From positions 15,150,426-15,214,425 of the forward strand of contig JAKOON010000007.1 of assembly GCA_022577435.1 (NCBI GenBank): a DNA stretch of 64,000 nt. Reading direction: 5' to 3'. Both the position numbers and the translations under genes were made by a program. The notes under the pieces were generated by a model. The model was given only the letters and a program-made list of their open reading frames with translations. It was not told the DNA's origin and searched no databases. Shown here one piece after another: positions 56,392 through 64,000 of the stretch (its first letter is position 1; each line of letters opens with the position of its first letter). The stretch comes from Embiotoca jacksoni (taxonomy: Eukaryota; Chordata; Actinopteri; Embiotocidae).

Positions 56392-57928
56392 TATTTTGGC
56401 CCGTATCTCTATCTACCCCCCTTTCACTATCAATTTACACTGACACGCCACCTCCTCGTGGGCTTCGCGGCTCTCCTCCATCTCATTCCTTCACGCCTCC
56501 ATGTCCTCACCTGCAAATACGTTCCCTTGCATCAGTGTCTTCACCTGAAATAGTTGCCTCTAAGCTTTGTAGACTTGACTTCCGTTAAATACTTTATACC
56601 AGTCTTCATGTCCTTTTTGTTTAAAAATGTATGAATTTCACCGTTAACATGTTTTATATTAATGCTTGAAGTACACTTGAGCTGATTGCTGGTATTGATA
56701 ATGGTAAATGTAATAGTGATGACTTACAAACACAGCAGTCAGCTACAGCCCAAATGCCAATGCGCTGTGTGCTAAATGGTCAGTCATTCATCTCTAGCAC
56801 TGCTATTGTGTTATAAATCTTCATGATCCCCTCGCTCTCTTCTGGCTCTGTAGCTGAGCTTCATCTCCAATTATAATGCCTGACCCCCGAGAGCCCACTG
56901 GTAGGAGCTCCAGTTTGTGTGAGAAAACCTTCGGGGTATACTGCCAAGCAACACCTTATGAGATTTCAGTGTAAGTATTTAATACCTGCTGCAGCACATT
57001 GCTCTCCCCCAGAATTCACTAATGATGCCAACTGGTCACTAACAAGCTGATATGTTACTCTCCAAGGTTATTTATATGCGATATTTCAGGAGCACACTGA
57101 AAAGCTCTCTTATTCTTAATTTCACGCTGTCATGACTGCACGTTTGGAATGAATAGACTTGTCTTTTACTCCTAATGATGATGGCGAGGAGCACATAAGA
57201 TTATCAGATTTACATCCACCCTGAGAATCGCGTGAATCAGAGTTCACACAGTCCCTGACGGTAAAAGAGACAAATGGAGACGTTTGTGAGGCACCTGAAG
57301 GAGAGGATGTTACTGTTTTATCTGTCAGTTAAGGCGCTAATGAGTAATTATAGCCACAGCAGTTATGTTAGACAGATTGGTGTTCGTCAGCATCCAGCTG
57401 ACTGCCTCCTCCTACGTGTTTGCATGTTCATTTCTCGTTCACATTTGCCTATGTTGAGTTTGCTCCTGGCACTACTTACAGGCCTGGAAATTCCTTGTTT
57501 ATTTATTCATATGTGTCTCAATCTTTCTCACTTTTTTATGAGCTAGCTTACTTTACATGTTAAATGTTAAATGTTCAATCTGTCTCTGCTTGTTAAGTCT
57601 TCTCTGACTACGTATTTATAAGTTTCATGTTCCCTTATGGCTGCTTTTCTGGGTCAATTTAACTTTAACATCTTTCAAAAACTACACATACCTCATCAAA
57701 AAGTCTGGTATTGGCTGTAGTTAAAACCTAATGTCCTGGCTTTAAAGAAGGGCCAATAGCTGATGAGGGCTGAGACTGGCTGAAGCACCAGTGGCATTAG
57801 TAGGTTTCTAACAGCCAAACAAATAGCCTTCTGGACCAGCAGCCGTAGGTTGTGCATAGGTTCTTACTTAGACAAAGTGTTTTTAAGTAGAAATGAACAC
57901 ATAACTAAGTTTAAACGTGTCCAACCGG

Positions 57929-58360
57929 GTATCACACCAAAGTCTGTATTACCCCCATGAGCCCACCACAGGGTGTGAGTGTTTTGTTTCACCTAGTCAT
58001 GGAAAGTAAGGTGTCTTGAGTTTGGACAACCAAAACCACGTGGTTTAGGAAAACATCATGGTTTATGTTAGTCATGTTATGTATGTCATTTAACATACTT
58101 AACATCCATTAAATAAGTTAAATATGTTGCACTATATAGGTAATTTATGTTCATCCTTGTTGGCTTTTGCTTTTTTTGCAGACTTTAACACCAGTCACCC
58201 AGGTGAAAGTCCTCCAATCACCTCCAACATTGTCCCTAAGTGGACTTAATCTCTCTTTGCACAGGCTGGTCATACATGCATGTGCTTTTCACACCTAGGG
58301 CACACTGATACGTTATCCTCATGTGGACTGATGGGTGTTTTACATGCTTTGGTGTGATAC
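57929..58360. repeat. Probable MITE-like element with inverted ends
   Basis: GTATCACACCAAAG at 57929-57942 is inverted at 58347-58360. The similarity extends inward with mismatches for about 40 bp on each side. The interior contains a CCACGTGGTTTAGG stretch of the kind found in dispersed fish repeats. There is no coding capacity. Confidence 0.45.
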
Positions 58361-58929
58361 TGGGCTGACATATTGCACCACAAAACCTTTGAGTCGGTGT
58401 TACTAATCCAGCAATATCAGCTGTAGCTGACAAAGCTAATGCTAGCTTGCTAATATATTAGCAATTTACCACAAGTGGAATAGAAAAACTTAATGGGACA
58501 CAACCTACATTTGAATAAAATGCATTCCTTTTTAATAAATTGCTAATCTCATGACTAACAATTTAGGGGAGACTTTATATAGTTAATTTGTGGCTTTATG
58601 AATTACTGATACAACCCACTCCACATTATAATAATCCTCAGATGTTTTGGATGCACATTTTTGTGCTTGTGGGTTGAATGTTATTCTGTTGGTTTCCTTC
58701 AGTCTCACTCTCCCTCAGTTCTTTATACAACTAGCAGGTCCCCTTTGATCACTCCTTTAGTTCATTTTTCATTTTAAAAGCAATCACTTAACCTTGCTGA
58801 CAGTATCCTGCTGCCACAGTGATCTTCCTTTAATCACTTGTCAGTCATCTCTTGTTTTTTCTGTTGCTCCGTCCACAACTAATCAAGCTACCTTTACAAC
58901 CTTCAATTTCTTGCTTCCTCTTCCATCCG

Positions 58930-58956
58930 TCCATTCATCCATCCATCCATCCAGCT
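58930..58956. repeat. Short (ATCC)n repeat
   Basis: Six or so CATC/ATCC tetranucleotides. Confidence 0.8.
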
Positions 58957-60343
58957 ATCTACTCATACATCCATCTTCTATCATCTTCCATCGAGCCAAA
59001 AACTTAAGTCTGCCTTTTGGTTTCTTTCCCATCAGTCCCCATTTGAAAAAAACATATTTCTCTGAATCTGTTTGCCTCCCCATCAAGTTCTCTTTCTTTC
59101 TTTTTTCCTATCTCTGTCGGTTTATCAGTACGTATGAGCATTTTGAGGATTTTCAAGTAATGTTCATCTCCTGATCTTTGCTGCAGCACCAGAAAATGGA
59201 AACGTTACTGCTTGCACATTGTCCCAGTGATTTGCTGCCATGTGACAAATGGAAATGTCACAGGACTGCCCATGAGAGGCACAGAGATGAATCTCTCTTA
59301 AATGACTGTGACGGCTGCCGTGTCCAGGAGGAACACGTTTGAATTAATGTGGCGTAGACGCCCTCAGACAGCTGTCTCCCTGTGACTGCTGTGTCTACTT
59401 GTGAGGCGGGTAAAGTGTTTGTCATCTCACTTCAGATATGAGCATGAAATTGTAATTGAACATTTTTTGCATCCTTAATAAGGTCTATTTGTCCACGCTC
59501 CTTGCTTGTGCCCAGGTTTTACCTGTGGCACACAGCTCAAGGCAGCTATGCACAAAATAACTGCACAAAATTGTCCTGAAAGATCATGACAATTCAATTT
59601 GTGTGCAGTTACTCTGTCTCTTTGTATCCTCATTCTGTCGCTTATTGGTCTCAAAGTATCAACTCGCTCCAGTCTTCACTCCCTTGTTTCTCAGTGTATT
59701 AGTTCTTGTTAAACACAAAAATCACTCAGACAGTCTTGTCTTATTAGCTCCCGCTATATTTCCACAATGTTCTTCCTTTCATCTCTTTGCTGTGAAAGTT
59801 TCAGTGAAGTCTTTTCATCCCGTTCTCTTGTGTGATCTCTTGTGTAATGTTTGCTGTCGAGTTTCTGAAGAACAGTATATCCACAAAAGTATAATTAAAT
59901 TTCTTTAAGAAGCAATGCTCACAGAGCATGCAACATCATGCTGTTTGGGACTGGGAGCAAAAAAATCAACCTGAAGGAATTCTAAACACAACTGTATATG
60001 GTGCATCTGTAACTATTAAAAGTAGACCCTCACACAATTAAAAACATCATGAAAACATTACAGCTGCAGAGAACCGCTGGCTCAGACAGACTAGCCTATA
60101 TGCTAATAGATTTACACTTGCAACATCAGAGTTTACATTAGCACCTGCAATTTTCTGCATTACTTGAATCAATATAGGTTAGGGTTGAACAATCAATGCG
60201 CTGACAGCAGCATTGTGTCACTGAAATAACAGTGAAATAACAGAAACTTGACATATTTTTTGTAGACGCCAATGATTTACTGGTCTTTTACATGCCTATA
60301 AATCAGACCGGCACATCCGGGAACTTTGGCTTTCAGAAACATA

Positions 60344-60815
60344 CCTGCCCCCTTTTGGGGGAAAACATATGACTCTCTCCTTAGACTTCAATGTAAAATA
60401 GCATTACAAAACCAATCCATTGTAAACCACCGGATCAAAATTACTTTAAAAATGACAGCCGCACTATGTCTAGGGGTCATATTTCCACTCTGTCTGCCAT
60501 AGAACACGCTGAATAGATTAAAAAAAAAAGTTGAATTTGATCCCTCCTTAGTCACGTCATTTCAGTCTTACCTTCTATAGAGTGGTAGACTGAAGTCTAT
60601 AGACCCCTTCTATCATGATCTTTTTTAGGACATGACAGGGGAAAAAACGAAAATAAAAGTTTTTCACATCATTGTTGGTGAAACTAACTATAGAGCAACT
60701 CTTTGGCATAGCGTTATTCTTTAAACCGGTTAGTTTAAGTCAGAAATTTGAAGATAAGTCTCAACTACCTCAGATTCTCCGTTGCTGTCAATGTTTTCCC
60801 CCAGAAAGGGGCGGG
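60344..60815. repeat. Imperfect inverted-repeat element
   Basis: CCTGCCCCCTTTTGGGGGAA at 60344 is inverted at 60791-60815 with few mismatches. The right arm runs into its own perfect 8-bp GC hairpin (GGGGCGGG at 60808-60815, CCCGCCCC at 60821-60828). No coding capacity; outer ends not fixed. Confidence 0.5.
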
Positions 60816-60965
60816 GTGAGCCCGCCCCGGATGATGAAATGCCATTCTGATCTATGCTTTCTTTCAGCAGATTTTCCTTAATTTGACATACATGAACTTC
60901 AAATGATTTGTAGGGAGCCATAGGGAGTGGCCATAGAGAGAAAAGAATAAATTAATTGTGCGCAA

Positions 60966-61081
60966 GAAATACTAAATCGAGGCCACAAGATACCAAATCG
61001 TGTACATGAAATAGCATTTCGTTACCACCTTTTAATTCATTAATTTGCTCGTTTCAGTTAATTCATGCACACGAGATACGT
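60966..61081. repeat. Degenerate tandem repeat, about 22-bp unit
   Basis: About three adjacent units on the pattern GAAATAC.AAATCG.GGCCAC (60966-61032), and a fourth partial unit near 61065-61081 (CACACGAGATACG). Confidence 0.45.
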
Positions 61082-63409
61082 TTTTATATAGAGACAGCAC
61101 AGCACGACAGGATTTTCCTCTCAGCATGAAGTGCACTGCACCTGCTCCAACTGTCAATTGACTCGATTGATTATAAAGTCGATAGCATCCTCAAAGTTGT
61201 ATGTTGCCAGTGATATAATCCAAAAGCTCTCAATATCATCTTTATTGCCTTTTACTAACAAAAATCCTTTTCATCCCTAGCATTACAGCTATAGTAAATC
61301 GTGGCCTTGATTTTGTATTTTTTGATTACATTCTTTGTTCTCTCTATGGCCACTTCGGGGCTCTGTAGGTTTGCAATTTAGACCCAATTGTGATATTTTC
61401 AGGTTTGTTCATACGTATAATTCTGTGTTTTATATCAGAATTTTCCACACAAATCAATTTGAACAGAAGTTGCAACCATTAGCCGAACAAAATAAAACCA
61501 ACCAGTTTACTCTTTCGTAGAATAAAGATTAGGTTCACTCCGCAAAGTTTGTTTGACTCAGAGTAGTTTTTAGTGTCGAAAGTTATGAAAGTCTTCTTTT
61601 TGTCTCAAAAAGAACAAACACCAGTGAATAGGTGAGAACATTTCTGAATAAATTCATGTAAGGTCACTTTTGTTTTTGTTTTTTATCCTTGTGTACGCAA
61701 TGAATTATGTACTGTGTGGCCAACAGCACACACTGAGGAGTGACTGAGTCTGTGGAGGAGTGTGGAAGTTATGAAGCAGAGTATAATATATTCATATAGA
61801 CACTGTTTTGGGGATGAGACCCATGCTACAAACATAGGAAACTATCAGAAGAGCTGCTGTGCCACTGCTTTTTCATGATGATTTAGGGATTTGGAGTTTA
61901 GCCCAGAAGAGTGCTCAAAAGAGAAATCCCGAGTGAAATAAGCTTTTTACTCCCTCAATGTTAACATCTTGTTTTCTGTCTTAAGCCAGCGACCACTTAA
62001 AATGGCTGCAAGGTTATTTAAGTGTTAACCCCTCGTATCTCCAAAACTGGAAGACAGCTGGAGTTCTGTTTTTTTTCCATGTCGTTGTGAATGATGTGCG
62101 ATAACTACCTTGAGAAAGCCAAACTGACATTGTGACATGTTAGAAAGTCAGGCATCCACCTGAACTAATGAGTCATTTACTCTTTGATCTGCAATATAGC
62201 TGGTAGCGCAAATAAAATTTGCATGATTTTAACAGACTGTTAATCTTAGTCACTAGATAATAAGAAGTAATTACCCGTCTCAAATCTTGTCTTTCTCAAA
62301 CTAGCATTGGTCTTTTTATCCTCTGGGATATATTTGTACATTTGTTAATAGGAAAATTTTGTGTTGTTTCAATAATAATATGGATTTTACACTGTATTAC
62401 ATCAAGTCGCAATGCATTTATTGGGACTGTGTGTATGCGCAGTGTACAAAAACTACTCTCTCCTGCCCACACAGCTCAGCCTGCTCTGACCTATAGGGAT
62501 AGGTCAACTCTACTTGTTAGAGGAGCCAGCAGCAGAGAAGACTCAAAGCTCCTATATTATGGCCAGGATGCATCAAGACCCACCAGGAATGAAAGTCCTT
62601 CTATCCTATAAGAAATTCTATTTTTTACATTCCTCCAGCAGAGCTGTTTGATTCCATTATTCCCCAAGCCATCACACCAGCCACCTGGGAATCTGAATCA
62701 CTTTAGGGCCAATTAGACCATGCAATCTTTCATTCAATCAGTCAATCTCTTCTGTCAAGAGATGATTCCACAATCATTTAACTTGGACGAGAAGAAAATG
62801 GTAAAACAGGGTTTTACATTTGCAAGGAAATGCTTTTAAATGCACATGGAAATGTTAAACTACGTGGCACCATTGGGGCTAGTTAATGCATGAGGATGTG
62901 GTGTGGGGGAAAAAAGAAGCTGAAATATTACGATAATAAACACTATGAAATGTTAAACCGAGGTGGGAGACATTCCTGAATGCATAATTGTGCTTCAGCA
63001 AACATATTCTTACCGTTATTAGCCTTGCTGGGGAAACTTGGTCAATACCAACACCGCCATTTCAACCAGTCTGCATCCTACCTCCATTAATCCTCCTGTT
63101 TCCATTATTGACTTTGCTGTCATGGTTGTGGCATTAAATCAAGCTTATTTACCTTTTTCTTCTTTTTCTCTTCTTTTCTGACACTGCTATGCTGTCTAAT
63201 GAGACAGCTCTCTTGTAAGGTTAGACAAATACTCTGACTGTTGACATTTTGGAAGCATGCTTATTTTTTCTACTTTTGTACAGTAGAACATATGTGATAT
63301 AAATTGGCAATTACAGGGCTTTATGTGCTGGTTGGCAAATTTTATTTCGTTTGAGCAGGGCCAAGGTCGCTGTTTCCCCGTTTTCTGTCTTTGGGCTTTA
63401 TTTTAATGA

Positions 63410-63600
63410 CACATGTTGCAATATATGATAACATGGGGAAAACATGTGGAAAAGTTTTCACATTTGAACCTACATGGGCTTCACACATTACACTGTGAAA
63501 ATGTTCCAAAACCATGTTTCCAATGTGCACAAGCATGTTTATGTGGTCACATGTCCTCACATGAGTTTTTGCATGTGGAATTCATGTGTTTTTTCTGTAA
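63410..63600. repeat. ACATG/CATGT-rich tract
   Basis: ACATG or CATGT recurs about a dozen times at irregular spacing, for example ACATGTGG at 63442 and CACATGTCCTCACATGAG at 63548. Read directly; no family assigned. Confidence 0.5.
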
Positions 63601-64000
63601 GTGTGGTGCATTTAGGTCTTATCCATATCCACCTTTGCTGGTTAAACTACAGACAATCTGAGTGCAAAGTAAGGAGCATGGTTCAAAGAGGTGGTACTTA
63701 ATGCTCTAATTAATCATCAGTGTGTTGTGGGCATGATATAAAATAAACCAGTCAGTGTGTCATCTTCCACTCCCTTTAAGAAAGGGGGCACTTGCACCTT
63801 AGCAGATCTGCCAATGTACAGAGAAGAGTGACGAACACAATTATAATCTTCTACATTAGAAACTTTTATTATTTTGAATCTGTTGCATGTTGGTGCACTG
63901 CTGCATGCGTGTAGCAAGCAGAGCGTATGTGTGCTGTGCACCCACCAATGTAGCCGCATGTTACTCTCCTTAAAATAATAGTAAAATACTGTGGCATTGA

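Larger units (their letters stand above)
54811..64000. other. Non-coding flank upstream of gabrp
   Basis: About 9.2 kb with no recognisable exon on either strand. The first few hundred bases next to 54810 probably hold the gabrp 5' UTR and promoter, but no element is distinct. The stretch includes a pyrimidine-rich tract (55700-56340), a CA array (56355-56390), two inverted-repeat elements (57929-58360 and 60344-60815), a degenerate tandem repeat (60966-61081) and an ACATG-rich tract (63410-63600). Confidence 0.6.

Noticed and set aside
55708..56588. Several Ser/Pro/Leu-rich frames in the C/T-rich tract
   Set aside because: They follow from base composition. There are no domains, no splice pattern and no similarity to known proteins.

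Overview
The window is vertebrate nuclear DNA and almost certainly from a teleost fish, probably a percomorph. It has short exons in long AT-rich introns, very long CA/TG microsatellites, a Tc1-type IR/DR transposon, and several copies of a terminal-inverted-repeat (MITE-like) family that I recognise from fish genomes. There are no prokaryotic features, and I see no tRNA, rRNA or CRISPR.

Three protein genes can be read. (1) On the plus strand, 1303-22453 holds the 3' part of ablim3 (actin-binding LIM protein 3): 21 coding exons running from the tail of LIM domain 1, through LIM2-4 and the long linker, to the villin headpiece and the stop. The 5' exons lie left of the window. (2) On the plus strand, 40432-49171 holds afap1l1 (actin filament-associated protein 1-like 1), complete from its conserved N-terminal exon to the stop, with two PH domains and a coiled coil. 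A candidate first coding exon lies 14.4 kb upstream, at 25951-25993, in phase with the conserved second exon. (3) On the minus strand, 54810-51032 holds a complete nine-exon Cys-loop receptor subunit, closest to the GABA-A receptor pi subunit (gabrp). It converges on afap1l1 with about 1.9 kb between the stop codons.

Layout: ablim3 with repeat-laden introns (1-22453); its likely 3' UTR (22454-23744); a nearly intact Tc1-like element of 1,634 bp whose transposase has one premature stop (23747-25380); a GC-richer candidate afap1l1 promoter and exon 1 (about 25500-25993); a long non-coding stretch, probably afap1l1 intron 1, with a tight 54-nt hairpin and a G-quadruplex motif (25994-40429); afap1l1 body (40430-49171); convergent 3' ends; gabrp (51032-54810); and about 9 kb of non-coding, repeat-bearing DNA to the end.

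ablim3 and afap1l1 both encode actin-cytoskeleton adaptors and are also neighbours in human (5q32), which supports both identifications. gabrp is a ligand-gated chloride channel subunit with no obvious functional link to them. I found no convincing new biological system. The observations most worth checking are a possible 39-nt in-frame intron and a GC-AG intron in afap1l1, the afap1l1 upstream exon, an 11-nt ablim3 microexon, a nested MITE, and the 54-nt hairpin.
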